Source of the DNA: JBDZVM01 sp040255675
Lineage (GTDB): Bacteria; Actinomycetota; Actinomycetes; Acidothermales; Acidothermaceae
Assembly (NCBI GenBank): GCA_040255675.1
Contig: JBDZVM010000018.1
Location: 17,193 to 81,192 of the forward strand
Length of the DNA stretch: 64,000 nt
Direction of reading: 5' to 3'
The position numbers were made by a program, and so were the translations under genes. Numbering within the stretch: position 1 is the stretch's first letter; each line of letters starts with the position of its first letter. Below the pieces are notes generated by a model. It did not search any database and had not been told where the DNA came from. It saw only the letters and a program-made list of their open reading frames with translations. Below, in pieces: positions 1 to 9,763 of this stretch.

Positions 1-1237
1 CAATGGTGCGTCAGGCGAGGGCGGCGAACACGGCACGGCCAACGAATATCGGTGGTTTCTGCAGCTGCCCGATCCGGTCGACGATAGCCTTGCCGCGCTT
101 GACGCTTTGGGCGGTCCGACGACACACAATCACTATCCGACCGGATGGGCTCAGGCGGGCAACACTCCGGGGCGCTACTACAAGCGCTACGCGTATGCGG
201 GCGGGGTGCGAGCGCCGTTGATCGCGCATTGGCCGGCGCGCCTCGACGGCACCAACACCTTGCGGCACCAATTCCATCACGTGATCGATATCGCGCCAAC
301 AGTGCTTGACCTTTGCGGCGTCCAACCACCCGCGTCGTACCATGGCGTGCCGCAACTTCCGCTTCACGGGACATCGATGGCGTATACGTTCGATGACGCG
401 GAAGCGTCAAGTCGGCGTCAGGTGCAATATTTTGAAACCGCGGGGTATCGCGGGATTTACGCGGACGGGTGGAAAGCCGTCGCGGCCCATCTGCCCGGTG
501 CCGGCTTCGACGCCGACCACTGGGAGCTCTACCGCGTTGAGTCTGACGTCGCGGAGTGTGAAGACCTGTCAGCAGCTCATCCAGACAAGGCAGCAGAGCT
601 CGCGGCATTGTGGTGGGAGGAGGCAGAACGCTACGCCGTGCTGCCTCTCGACGATCGTATGCAAGTTCGCATGAAAGCGTTGAATCCTGCCGAGGATCGC
701 AACCGTTACGTCTTCTTGCCTGGCACACGAATACTCAACCAGTTGGTTGGGCCTAGTTTTTCCGCGCGGTCATTTCGCATCACCGCCACGATACGGCGAG
801 AGACAGAACTTGACGACGGTGTGCTTCTCTCATGGGGGCGTCGTGCGGCGGGCTTCAGCTTCTTCGTCAAGAACAACCGACTGATGTTCGACTTTAACCT
901 TGCCGGAGACCATACGTTGGTCGTGTCGGAGGCGTCCGTGCCGCTCGGCCGAAGCGTCGTCCAGATGAGCATGGCCGATGACGAAGCGAGTGGTGCGCGG
1001 GTAACGTTCGTGATCGACGACGCCGTTGTCGGAGAGGGCCGGGTACCGCAGCTTGTGCCTAGCGGCATGGGAACCGTTTCTACCCAGTGTGGGCACAACT
1101 CGCCGTCGCCCGTAAGCACGGAATACGATGCTCCGTTCACGTTCGCGGGAGCGCTGGAGCGAGTAGTGGTCGACCTCGATCCCCGGAGCCCGGAGGTTGG
1201 AGACGTAGACCTACGAGCAGAACTGGCAACGCAATAA
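1..1237 (+). CDS. Sulfatase (alkaline-phosphatase superfamily), C-terminal part only
   Basis: The reading frame is already open at base 2, so the start and the catalytic Cys/Ser region lie outside the window. The visible part begins with an Asn-Gly-Ala-Ser segment followed by a Gly/Glu-rich stretch, the late metal-site region of type I sulfatases, and continues through H-x-T/V-D-I-A-P-T-V-L, typical of the C-terminal half. A beta-rich C-terminal domain of about 170 residues (around SFRITATIRRETELDDGVL) matches the same position in the next gene. The two are therefore tandem paralogues, probably hydrolysing sulfate esters, and probably one transcript (28-bp gap). Sulfatase identity is secure; the substrate is unknown. 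Confidence 0.88.
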   Translation, partial: NGASGEGGEHGTANEYRWFLQLPDPVDDSLAALDALGGPTTHNHYPTGWAQAGNTPGRYYKRYAYAGGVRAPLIAHWPARLDGTNTLRHQFHHVIDIAPTVLDLCGVQPPASYHGVPQLPLHGTSMAYTFDDAEASSRRQVQYFETAGYRGIYADGWKAVAAHLPGAGFDADHWELYRVESDVAECEDLSAAHPDKAAELAALWWEEAERYAVLPLDDRMQVRMKALNPAEDRNRYVFLPGTRILNQLVGPSFSARSFRITATIRRETELDDGVLLSWGRRAAGFSFFVKNNRLMFDFNLAGDHTLVVSEASVPLGRSVVQMSMADDEASGARVTFVIDDAVVGEGRVPQLVPSGMGTVSTQCGHNSPSPVSTEYDAPFTFAGALERVVVDLDPRSPEVGDVDLRAELATQ

Positions 1238-1265
1238 CCACAGCAGGCTAGTCAAGGAGCATAAG

Positions 1266-3539
1266 GTGAGCGACGCTACGCTTCCTACCGCGAGCGAGTC
1301 GTGGGCAAGCGAGGATTTCAACGGCAGGATTGGCCAGACCTACCGCGACTCGGTACCTTCGTGGCCTGACGTCGCGTCGTCGGTCGGCCGGCCGAACGTC
1401 GTCTTTCTTGTTCTCGACGATCTCGGGTTCTCGAGCCTTGGCTGTTTCGGTGCCGAGATAGGCACGCCGAACATCGACCGTCTCGCGGCGCAAGGTGTGC
1501 AGTTCACGAACTTCCACGCGACCGCGCTGTGTTCGCCCACGCGCGCCTGCCTGCTGACGGGCCGCAACAACCACGCTGTCGGTATGGCTTACTTGTCGCA
1601 CGTCGACGATGGCTATCCCGGCTATCGTGGCCGCATCAGCCATCGCGCAGCGACCGTGGCAGAGATGCTGCTCGATCAGGGCTACAACACGATGGCGGTC
1701 GGCAAATGGCATTTGGCTCCGATGGACGAAACGACTTCGGCTGGCCCGTACGACCAATGGCCGTTAGGTCGCGGATTCGAGCGCTATTACGGGTTCATGG
1801 AAGGATTGACCGATCACTACTACCCGGAGCTCTACTACGACAACCATCTGATCCCGCCGCCGGCCGACCCCGACGACGGCTACCATCTGACGACTGACCT
1901 GGTCGATCGTTCGATCCAGTTCGTTCGCAATCAGAAGTCGGTAGCGCCGGAAAAGCCGTTCTTCTTGTACCTCGCCTTCGGCGCGACGCACACCCCGTTT
2001 CAAGCGCCACCGGAGTTCGTCGCCAAGTATCGGCACCGCTATGACGAGGGTTGGGACGAAATCCGACAGGCACGCTTTCGACGCCAACTGGAGAGCGGTG
2101 TCATCCCGCCTGGTACGCAACTGCCGCCGCCAAACGTCGGTGTGCAGGCTTGGGCCGATTTGTCGCCGGAAGAGCAAGACCTCTATGCGCGGTTCCAGGA
2201 AGTGTATGCCGCATTCGTCGACCACACCGACCACCAGATTGGCCGGTTCCTCGACTATCTCACCGGGATCGGGCAGCTCGACAATACGATCGTGGTCCTG
2301 CTCTCTGACAACGGCGCCAGTCAAGAAGGGGGCCCGCACGGCGTTGTCGATACGACGGCCTACGAGAACGGGCACTTCACGTCGATCGAGCACAACCTTT
2401 CGCACATCGATGAGATCGACGGCCGTACCACGCACATCAATTACCCGCTCGGTTGGGCGCAGGCAGGCAATACGCCGCTCAAGCGATACAAGCAGAACAC
2501 GCATGCCGGGGGAATTCGTACGCCAATGATCATCCGACTGCCGGACGCCGAATTCGGCGGACAGCGCCGCAGTCAGTTCCAGCACGTCACTGATATCGTG
2601 CCCACGGTGCTCGATTACCTCGGCATGCAGGCACCACGCACATATCGCGGCTTGTCGCAATTGCCGGTCAACGGTCAGAGCATGCGGCCGACGATCGAAC
2701 GGCCCAATCAGACGTCAGGCGAGCGCACCCAATATTTCGAGACCGACGGTCACCGTGCGATTTGGAAAGACGGCTGGAAGGCCGTTGCGTTCCATCGCCG
2801 CGGCAGCGACTTCAACGAAGACGAGTGGGAGCTCTACCACGTCGACGAAGACTTCTCCGAATGCCACGATCTGGCGCAGGACCGGCCTGACAAGCTCGCT
2901 GAGCTTGTTGCCGCATGGTGGGTAGAAGCCGGGCGCAATCAGGTTCTGCCGCTCGATGACAGGGGTTTTGCCGAGCGTGCGAACGCACGCTTTCGCCCGC
3001 ACTCTCCCCGCGATCGCAAGAAGTTTGTCTACTATCCGAACATCGACCACATCGGAACAGCGGCGGCGCCGCCGGTGGCAAGCCGGTCTTTCCAGATCAG
3101 TGCCCATGTCGAGCGGGCCAGTGAAACGGAAGACGGTGTCTTGTTCGCGCACGGCAGTGTCAACAGCGGCTATTGCCTCATGGTTGAAGACGGTTATCTC
3201 GTCTACGACTACAACTACTACGGCGACCACCACATCGTGCGCTCAGCAGAGCCGGCGCCAGTCGGTGAGGCTGTGCTCGGCATGCGTTTCCTCGTCGATG
3301 CTGAGGGCACCGGTGGGGTGGCCACCCTGCTCGTCGACGAGGCACCCGCGGGTGAGATGCGTCTTGACGAGACGTTCGAATTCTTCATCGCCTTTCAAGG
3401 CATGGACGTCGGAGCAGATCGCCTTTCTCCGGTGCGCCACGACGCGAAAGGCGACTTTGCGTTCCAGGGCATCCTGAAACAGGTGGTGGTGGAGATTCTC
3501 GACAGCCGCGGCGGCCAGCCTTACGCCCCCGTCGACTAG
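1266..3539 (+). CDS. Type I (formylglycine-dependent) sulfatase, 757 aa
   Basis: The GTG start has AAGGAG at 1254-1259, six bases upstream. The N-terminal metal site is NVVFLVLDDLGFSS (residues about 44-57) and the signature C-S-P-T-R begins at Cys89. This Cys is converted to formylglycine in the family, so a formylglycine-generating enzyme is needed; none is seen here. DNGASQEGG (about residue 350) is the second metal-binding region. The last ~170 residues form a beta-rich domain shared with the gene upstream. There is no obvious signal peptide, so a cytoplasmic location is possible. The product would release sulfate from an aryl or alkyl sulfate ester; which one cannot be read from sequence. 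Confidence 0.93.
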   Translation: MSDATLPTASESWASEDFNGRIGQTYRDSVPSWPDVASSVGRPNVVFLVLDDLGFSSLGCFGAEIGTPNIDRLAAQGVQFTNFHATALCSPTRACLLTGRNNHAVGMAYLSHVDDGYPGYRGRISHRAATVAEMLLDQGYNTMAVGKWHLAPMDETTSAGPYDQWPLGRGFERYYGFMEGLTDHYYPELYYDNHLIPPPADPDDGYHLTTDLVDRSIQFVRNQKSVAPEKPFFLYLAFGATHTPFQAPPEFVAKYRHRYDEGWDEIRQARFRRQLESGVIPPGTQLPPPNVGVQAWADLSPEEQDLYARFQEVYAAFVDHTDHQIGRFLDYLTGIGQLDNTIVVLLSDNGASQEGGPHGVVDTTAYENGHFTSIEHNLSHIDEIDGRTTHINYPLGWAQAGNTPLKRYKQNTHAGGIRTPMIIRLPDAEFGGQRRSQFQHVTDIVPTVLDYLGMQAPRTYRGLSQLPVNGQSMRPTIERPNQTSGERTQYFETDGHRAIWKDGWKAVAFHRRGSDFNEDEWELYHVDEDFSECHDLAQDRPDKLAELVAAWWVEAGRNQVLPLDDRGFAERANARFRPHSPRDRKKFVYYPNIDHIGTAAAPPVASRSFQISAHVERASETEDGVLFAHGSVNSGYCLMVEDGYLVYDYNYYGDHHIVRSAEPAPVGEAVLGMRFLVDAEGTGGVATLLVDEAPAGEMRLDETFEFFIAFQGMDVGADRLSPVRHDAKGDFAFQGILKQVVVEILDSRGGQPYAPVD

Positions 3540-3659
3540 TCCCACTTTGTGTGCTGTGTCTGAGACCTGACCTTTCACTGCGAGGGTTTCGCACCGCTGG
3601 GTGATCGCGATGGCTGAGAAGAGACCCGAGTCGAACACACGTTCGAATAGACTGGCTCC

Positions 3660-4928
3660 GTGGCACCCGTACCGACGATCATGCACGCGGATCTCGATGC
3701 GTTCTACGCGTCTGTCGAGCAGTTGCTCGATCCGTCTTTGCGGGGCCGCCCGATCGCCGTCGGCGGCGGAGTCGTGCTCGCGGCGTCCTACGAAGCCAAA
3801 GCCCGCGGCGTGACGGGCGGCATGTCGGGTCGACGGGCGAAGCAACTGTGCCCGAACTTGCGGTTCGTGACCGGCCACTTCTCCGAATATCAGCGCCTGG
3901 GCGATCGCGTGATGGCCGTGTTGCGCGATTTCACTCCGATCGTCGAACGCATCTCGATCGACGAAGCGTTTCTCGACGTCTCGGGTGCTGTCGGGTTGTT
4001 CGGCTCGCCGATCGGCATGGCGGCCACGATCCGGCGTCGGGTACGCGACGAGATCGGTTTGCCGATTTCGGTGGGCCTCGCGGGCACCAAGCATCTGGCG
4101 AAGATTGCCTCACAGGTGGCCAAGCCCGACGGCCTGGTCGTTGTGCCGACAGGCAAAGAAAAAGAGTTTCTCGAACCGTTGCCGGTTGGGCTGGTCTGGG
4201 GAGTCGGGCCGAAAACCGAGGCGCGGTTGGCAGAAAACGGTGTTCGTACCATCGGGCAGCTCGCGCAAACCCCCAGTGGCTATCTGCGGCACCTGATCGG
4301 CGACGCGAACGCGCACAAGCTAACGTCGCTGGCCTCCAACGTCGATCCGCGTCAAATCGAGACGGCGCGTCGCGCGTCGTCCGTGGGCGCGCAAGCCGCT
4401 CTCGGCAGGCAAGAAGCGGTGCCGCATGTACTCCGTGAGACGCTCGGCTATGTGGCCGACCGCGTCGGCGGGCGGCTGCGTTCTTCGGGCCGCGCGGGGC
4501 GCACGATCACGGTGCGCGTCAGATTCGCCGACATGCGAGCGGTCACGCGCTCGATCACTCTTCCCGCCGCGATCTCCGCCACGCTGACCTTGACCGACGT
4601 GGCGATTGAGCTCGCGCGCTCGGCGTTAGCCGATCATCCGAGCGAACGGTACGTGTCGCTCCTTGCGATGTCCGTCTCGCACCTCGTCGAGCAAGAGTCG
4701 TTGCAGCTCGAGCTATCGATAGATCAGCACGACGCGCGCCGACCCGGAACGCCTGCCGGCGCGGCGCGCTGGAGCGTCGATCGTTCGGTCGACGCGATCC
4801 GCGCCCGGTTCGGCCGAGACGCGATCGGTTACGCGGCCGTCAAATTCGCGACGGCCGGGCGGGTTCCCGACGAATTCCGCGAGCTGGCCGAACATGATCG
4901 TGAAACGCCGGCACGGCGTCGGCCATAG
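3660..4928 (+). CDS. dinB: DNA polymerase IV (Y-family, DinB), 422 aa
   Basis: An error-prone translesion polymerase. The GTG start gives MAPVPTIMHADLDAFYASVE, whose HADLDAFYASVE is the first catalytic carboxylate motif. SIDEAFLDVS (about residue 100) carries the second Asp-Glu pair, and the helix-hairpin-helix region follows near residues 175-190 (WGVGPKTEARL). The little-finger domain occupies the C-terminal third. There is no canonical clamp-binding QLxLF at the extreme C-terminus; an internal QLELSI near residue 347 could serve. Length and motifs are normal. No LexA box was recognised upstream. Confidence 0.95.
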   Translation: MAPVPTIMHADLDAFYASVEQLLDPSLRGRPIAVGGGVVLAASYEAKARGVTGGMSGRRAKQLCPNLRFVTGHFSEYQRLGDRVMAVLRDFTPIVERISIDEAFLDVSGAVGLFGSPIGMAATIRRRVRDEIGLPISVGLAGTKHLAKIASQVAKPDGLVVVPTGKEKEFLEPLPVGLVWGVGPKTEARLAENGVRTIGQLAQTPSGYLRHLIGDANAHKLTSLASNVDPRQIETARRASSVGAQAALGRQEAVPHVLRETLGYVADRVGGRLRSSGRAGRTITVRVRFADMRAVTRSITLPAAISATLTLTDVAIELARSALADHPSERYVSLLAMSVSHLVEQESLQLELSIDQHDARRPGTPAGAARWSVDRSVDAIRARFGRDAIGYAAVKFATAGRVPDEFRELAEHDRETPARRRP

Positions 4929-4949
4929 CAGCGGCCGTAGCATCGGCTG

Positions 4950-5903
4950 ATGAGCAACCTCGCGGCGAAGCCGCAAGAACAGGTCATCGGCGCGTCCCGG
5001 CCCGCGAGCGACAACGAACTGATTCCCTCGCGCGACGTGCCGCTTGGCCGCTGGGCGACGATGGTGCGTCGCACGTTGCCTGCCCGCCACCGGTCGATGG
5101 TGGGCGCGTGGTGTTTCGTCGACCATTACGGCCCCGACGACATCGAGGGCACGCCCGGCATGCAGGTGCCGCCGCATCCGCATACGCAGCTGCAAACCGT
5201 GAGCTGGCTGGTCGAAGGTGAGGTGCTGCATCGCGACAGCCTCGGCAACACGCAACTCATCGAGCCCGGGCAACTTAATCTGATGACCGCCGGCCACGGC
5301 ATCGCGCATTCCGAAGAATCACCGGCCGACCACACGAATCGCCTGCACGGCGTGCAGTTGTGGGTCGCGCTCCACGCAGCCGACCGCGATATCGCGCCGT
5401 CGTTCGACCACCTTGCGCAATTGCCGACATTCGTCGACGGGCCGGCGACAGCTACCGTGATCGTCGGTGAGATGGACGGCGTGAAGTCGGCCGCTCGCCT
5501 CTATTCGCCGCTCGTCGCCGCCGAAATCGACATACGCGCGGCCGGAAAAGTTTCCCTTCCGCTCAACGAAGAATTCGAACATGGGGTCATCACGCTGGAT
5601 GGCGAGCCCGAGGTCGACGGCGCGCGGCTGGGTGTGGGGCCGATGCTGTACGCGGCTCCCGGACGCCGGTCGATGCGCGTCGTCGCCGAGGCACCGGCAC
5701 GGCTGCTGCTGCTCGGCGGCACTCTGTTCGACGAGCAGATCGTGATGTGGTGGAACTTCGTCGGGCCGAGCCACGACGCGATCGTCGAGGCTCGACGCGC
5801 GTGGGAAGCGAGAGAACGTTTCGGTGAGGTGCTCGGCTTCCAGGGTGAGCGGCTGCCTGCCCCACCCCTGCCGATGGCCAGACTCAAGCCCCGCAACGCC
5901 TGA
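4950..5903 (+). CDS. Pirin family protein, 317 aa
   Basis: A bicupin of the pirin family. The N-terminal cupin shows HPHTQLQTVSWLVEGEVLHRD (about residues 74-94, a metal-binding His cluster) and TAGHGIAHSEES, both hallmarks of pirins. Some bacterial pirins are quercetin dioxygenases and others modulate metabolic enzymes, so the reaction cannot be fixed. It starts 21 bp after dinB and may be co-transcribed with it. ATG start at 4950; length is typical. Confidence 0.92.
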   Translation: MSNLAAKPQEQVIGASRPASDNELIPSRDVPLGRWATMVRRTLPARHRSMVGAWCFVDHYGPDDIEGTPGMQVPPHPHTQLQTVSWLVEGEVLHRDSLGNTQLIEPGQLNLMTAGHGIAHSEESPADHTNRLHGVQLWVALHAADRDIAPSFDHLAQLPTFVDGPATATVIVGEMDGVKSAARLYSPLVAAEIDIRAAGKVSLPLNEEFEHGVITLDGEPEVDGARLGVGPMLYAAPGRRSMRVVAEAPARLLLLGGTLFDEQIVMWWNFVGPSHDAIVEARRAWEARERFGEVLGFQGERLPAPPLPMARLKPRNA

Positions 5904-6000
5904 CGCGAAAAGTAAACCCTCGCCCCCGCGCTAGGGTGCCGCTTCGCCGTCCCGAATAACGTGGTGGCTCGTCCACGACGAACAGGGGAGGCACCGACCG

Positions 6001-7239
6001 GTGCCGGCGACGCGATCGGCGGGGCCCGCGATGGTGATAGCTTCGGGTCTTGGCCGAACAGTCGTCGCACCGGTCGGTGTCGTCTATCCCGCTTCCCGAA
6101 CAATGCAACAACCTCGCCGGTGGGCCGGTGTCGACGCCGCGCGTGGTGTTGCGGTTGCGGGAATGCTCGTTGTCGAGCAAATGCCGGGTGGCCCCAAAGC
6201 TCACCCTTGGCTGGTGCACGCGACGTGGAACGGGTGGACGGGCGCCGACCTGGTATTCCCGTGCTTTTTGTTTATTGTCGGAATCGGCGTCGATGAAATG
6301 TTGCGACGGCGTGGCGCTCACGGCCTCGGCAGATTGTGCAGACGAGCGATTGCCCTTGTCGTGATTGGGATTTTATTCAACGCGTGGCCCGCGGATGGGC
6401 GGAATTTCGAGTTCGCGCGCTGGCCCGGTGTGCTGCAGCGCATCGGATTGGTGGGTCTGCTGTGCGGAATCGTCGTGGTGTTGCTCAAGCGTCGGATCTG
6501 GCCGATTGTCGCTGTTACCGGCGGCTTGCTGGTGGTGTACGCGCAGCTTCTCACCAAAGTGCCGCTCGTTTGCGGAACTGGTGCTATCACCCAAGACTGC
6601 AACGTGCCTGGCGCCGTCGACGCCGCTGTTTTCGGAACGGCACACATCTATCACCAAGGGGCGCTGGGCCACGACCCTGAAGGTTTGGTGTCGACGATAG
6701 GCGCGCTCGCGACGGCGTTGGTCGGTGTGGCCGTCGTGCGCGCGCTGCGTGCCTGGCCCGGCTGGCGGGGGGTTGGCACCGTGGCGGGTGCCGCGATGTT
6801 GATGTGGGCGGCCACCCACTTGCATCTCGCCGGTCCTGACGTGAACAAGCGGTTGTGGACGCCCGCGTTCGTGCTGCTGACGGGGGCAACCAGCATTTTT
6901 TCCTTGCTGCTATGCCACATCGTCGCTGATATGGTCGGCACCCGCGCGATGCGCGGCGTACGCGTCGCGGCGAACGCTGTTGCCTGGCCGTGGGTTGCCC
7001 TCGGCCGTAATGCGCTCATTGTCTACGTCGGCCAACACGTGCTTGGCGCGATCGTTCAATCGACGCCCGCGCACATCGACGAGCAGCGCACCTCGGTGGC
7101 CGGGTACTTGCAAAACCACGTGCTGGCGGGCGGTTGGTTCGGCCTCGATTCGCAATGGACCTACGTGACGGCGATGCTCGTCTTGTGGACGGCGGTCGCG
7201 GCCGCGATGCACAGCGTTCGTTGGTATGTCACCCTCTAA
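6001..7239 (+). CDS. HGSNAT/DUF1624-like integral membrane protein (COG4299 type), 412 aa
   Basis: A polytopic membrane protein with about ten hydrophobic segments. GVDAARGVAVAGMLVVEQMP and DLVFPCFLFIVGIGV near the N-terminus match the start of heparan-alpha-glucosaminide N-acetyltransferase-like proteins, which transfer acetyl groups across membranes in eukaryotes; bacterial members are largely uncharacterised. The GTG at 6001 is chosen because AGGGGAGG (5984-5991) lies nine bases upstream. An in-frame ATG at 6103 begins just before the first conserved block but lacks a ribosome-binding site. The gap to the FHA gene is 44 bp. Confidence 0.8.
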   Translation: MPATRSAGPAMVIASGLGRTVVAPVGVVYPASRTMQQPRRWAGVDAARGVAVAGMLVVEQMPGGPKAHPWLVHATWNGWTGADLVFPCFLFIVGIGVDEMLRRRGAHGLGRLCRRAIALVVIGILFNAWPADGRNFEFARWPGVLQRIGLVGLLCGIVVVLLKRRIWPIVAVTGGLLVVYAQLLTKVPLVCGTGAITQDCNVPGAVDAAVFGTAHIYHQGALGHDPEGLVSTIGALATALVGVAVVRALRAWPGWRGVGTVAGAAMLMWAATHLHLAGPDVNKRLWTPAFVLLTGATSIFSLLLCHIVADMVGTRAMRGVRVAANAVAWPWVALGRNALIVYVGQHVLGAIVQSTPAHIDEQRTSVAGYLQNHVLAGGWFGLDSQWTYVTAMLVLWTAVAAAMHSVRWYVTL

Positions 7240-7283
7240 TTCATGTACCGGTTCGGTTTCTCGACCTCGAAAGGACGGCGCGC

Positions 7284-7883
7284 GTGAACGCCTACCTGGA
7301 GGTATGGGGCCGTCGCGGGCCGCAACTCGAATCGCTCGACGGCGACCACGTCACGCTGGGCCGTGGCCCTGAAAACGACGTGTCTTTGCCGTGGGACCGC
7401 ACGGTTTCGGTGCTCCACGCGGTATTGCGGCAATACGGCTCCGGGTGGTCGGTACGCGATCTCGGCTCCACCAACGGAACTTTCGTGAACAATGCACCCG
7501 TCGTGACGGAGCATCGGTTGCGAAACGGCGACGAGATCAGGCTCGGGTCGAGCCGGCTCGTGTTCAGGTTGCGAAACGCGCCACCGTCGACTGTCACTGC
7601 CGCGAGCGACCCGCCGCCTCCGGTCACGCGTCGCGAGCACGAAGTTTTGGTGGCGCTTTGCCGCCCGCTGCTCGATGGTGACATGTTCACTGAAGCGGCG
7701 TCCGTCGCGGTTATCGCCGCGCAGCTCGTCGTGACCGAAGCCGCCGTGAAGTTTCACCTGAGCAACCTGTACGACAAGTTCGGTATTCACGAAGGCGGGG
7801 ACACTGGGCGCCGCTCGCGCCTCGCGAACGAGGCGATCAGGCGACGCGCGCTCACGCTGTCTGATTTACGGACGACGTCGTGA
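7284..7883 (+). CDS. FHA-domain protein with C-terminal helix-turn-helix-like region, 199 aa
   Basis: The FHA fold covers about residues 10-90: VTLGRGPENDVSLP, then VHAVLRQ and DLGSTNGTFVN, the phosphothreonine-recognition loops. Residues about 115-175 (TRREHEVLVALCRP through AAVKFHLSNLYDKFGI) resemble the winged or LuxR-like helical region attached to FHA domains in actinobacterial proteins. The GTG at 7284 has AAAGGA (7270-7275) upstream; the frame is open further upstream but overlaps the preceding gene. The stop overlaps the kinase start in a GTGA, so translation is probably coupled and the kinase may phosphorylate or be bound by this protein. Confidence 0.85.
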   Translation: MNAYLEVWGRRGPQLESLDGDHVTLGRGPENDVSLPWDRTVSVLHAVLRQYGSGWSVRDLGSTNGTFVNNAPVVTEHRLRNGDEIRLGSSRLVFRLRNAPPSTVTAASDPPPPVTRREHEVLVALCRPLLDGDMFTEAASVAVIAAQLVVTEAAVKFHLSNLYDKFGIHEGGDTGRRSRLANEAIRRRALTLSDLRTTS

Positions 7884-9763
7884 CCGAGCTTTGGCGCGAT
7901 CGATACCGGGCTCTCGACACGGTCGCGGCCGGCGGTCAGGGCCGTCTCGTGCATGGGATCGATCGCCAGCACGATCGCCACGTAGCACTCAAGGTTCGTC
8001 ATGTCGGGTCGGTCGACGAACGAAACCAGGTGCTCGCTGAAGCTCGCGTCTTGCTGAGTTTGCGGCCGCATCCGGGATTGCCCGTGGTGCGCGAAGACTT
8101 CTTCGAGGGCGACAATTACGTGCTCGTCATGGACTGGATCGACGGGACGCCGCTCGACCAGGTCGTCGCGGCGCGCGGCGCGCCCGGAATGCCGTTGCCG
8201 AGCGTGTTGCGCTGGGCCGCCCAATTGGGCGCGGCAATCGACCACTTGCACGCGCATCGACCGGTGATTGTGCACGGTGACATCAAGCCCGCCAACGTCG
8301 TCTTGGCACCCGACGACCGCGTCGTGCTCGTCGACTTTGGTATCGCGACAAGCGGCGGCGGTGTCAGCGCGGGCACCGTCGGCTACACCGCACCGGAGGT
8401 TCTCGACGGCCAGGCGCCGTCGCCGTCCGCCGATATCTATGGTTTCGCGGCGACGATGCTCGCGTTGCTGACCGGACGCCCACCCGGCGATGTGCGGCCG
8501 CCGTGGGACGGCGTCGATCCGACGACAGTCCAGGTGATCGAGCGCGCCTTGCGCCCGGGATTAGCGCTCGAACCGAAGCGTCGTCCCGGCTCGGCGCGCG
8601 AGTTGGTCGAGCGTATGCACGCCTGGGCAGGCATAAATGACGACGGCCCTACCCGCGTGACGCCGGCCGACAAGCATCGAGCGAAGCCGCCACGGCAACG
8701 TGCGACGGCACGCAAGCGCCAGGTGCCACTGCCGTTTCGATTCGTCGGCGCGGCCGCTCTCGTCGGTGCCATCGTCGTCGGCCTTGTTTTATCGAGCAGT
8801 AACGGCGACGCGGCGACCCGACGGATCGAAGGTCCGACCCGGTACTCGACCGCCGCGCAAGTGGCGCTCGAGACCTTCGATCGAGCCGATTTCGCCGTGC
8901 TGGCACGGGGAGACGACTTGGCCGATGCCGTTGCCGCCAGTTATCTGGCGGGGTCGCACGGCGGCGGCCCGCTCTTGCTGACCCAGCCGCAAGCATTGCC
9001 ACCTGACGTGCTGCATGCCTTGCGACACCTGAAGGTGAAGCAGGTTTTCGTCATCGGCGACGCGACCGCGGTGAGCGACGACATCGATGCGGAATTGCAG
9101 AAGCATGGAATTCGCGCAACCCGTATCGCGGGCGTGAATCGCTACGCGACCGCGGCGACAATCGGCCAGACGGGCGGGCGACCCGAGGCGTTGGCGGGCT
9201 TCGGCCCGACCGCGTTGCTGGTCAACGACGCCGATGTCGCCGATGCCGTCGCGGCCGCGCCGATCTCCTTCCACAGTCGGTTTCCGCTGTTTTACACGGA
9301 GGCCGACAGCGTGCCCGACGAAACGGTCGCGGCCCTGCAAGAGGCGGGCGTCACGCACGTCCTGCTGGTCGGCACCACCAACCAGATCAGCGCCGACGTC
9401 GCCGCTCAACTCGCTGGATTGGGCATGACAACCCAGCGCATCGCGGGCGCCGGTGACCCGGCGTCCGGCTCCGTCGCGCTCGCCAGCTTCGAACAGAAGA
9501 GCCTGAAGTGGCCGCTCGAACAAGTCGACCTTGTGCGGGGCGACCAAGGAGCGGTCGACGGCGTCGCGACGATCGCCCATGCCGGCGCGCATACGGCGGC
9601 GCTGTTGCTCACCGACGCTCCCGACAGTCTCGCGGTGCCGTTGAAAAGCTTTCTCGCTGAACAGGCCGGCCGAGCGCGCTCTCTCGTGGTTGTCGGCGAT
9701 CTCTCGACCATCAGCGCGGACGCCGAACGAGACGCGGCGGCGGCCCTGCGCCTCGGCAACTGA
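7880..9763 (+). CDS. Membrane Ser/Thr protein kinase with C-terminal cell-wall-binding (CWB2) repeats, 627 aa
   Basis: An intracellular kinase domain spans residues 8-250: Gly-rich loop AAGGQGRL, ATP-binding Lys38 in VALKV, catalytic HGDIKPAN with Asp134, DFG at 152-154 and TAPEVL. A basic juxtamembrane linker leads to one transmembrane segment (about 287-304). The outside part, residues about 317-627, contains three cell-wall-binding repeat 2 units, seen as EGPTRYSTAA, AGVNRYATAA and AGAGDPASGS plus ARGDDLADAVAASYLAG. PASTA domains, usual in actinobacterial kinases, are absent. It could transduce a wall-ligand signal to the partner FHA protein encoded in overlap. Confidence 0.9.
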   Translation: MTELWRDRYRALDTVAAGGQGRLVHGIDRQHDRHVALKVRHVGSVDERNQVLAEARVLLSLRPHPGLPVVREDFFEGDNYVLVMDWIDGTPLDQVVAARGAPGMPLPSVLRWAAQLGAAIDHLHAHRPVIVHGDIKPANVVLAPDDRVVLVDFGIATSGGGVSAGTVGYTAPEVLDGQAPSPSADIYGFAATMLALLTGRPPGDVRPPWDGVDPTTVQVIERALRPGLALEPKRRPGSARELVERMHAWAGINDDGPTRVTPADKHRAKPPRQRATARKRQVPLPFRFVGAAALVGAIVVGLVLSSSNGDAATRRIEGPTRYSTAAQVALETFDRADFAVLARGDDLADAVAASYLAGSHGGGPLLLTQPQALPPDVLHALRHLKVKQVFVIGDATAVSDDIDAELQKHGIRATRIAGVNRYATAATIGQTGGRPEALAGFGPTALLVNDADVADAVAAAPISFHSRFPLFYTEADSVPDETVAALQEAGVTHVLLVGTTNQISADVAAQLAGLGMTTQRIAGAGDPASGSVALASFEQKSLKWPLEQVDLVRGDQGAVDGVATIAHAGAHTAALLLTDAPDSLAVPLKSFLAEQAGRARSLVVVGDLSTISADAERDAAAALRLGN

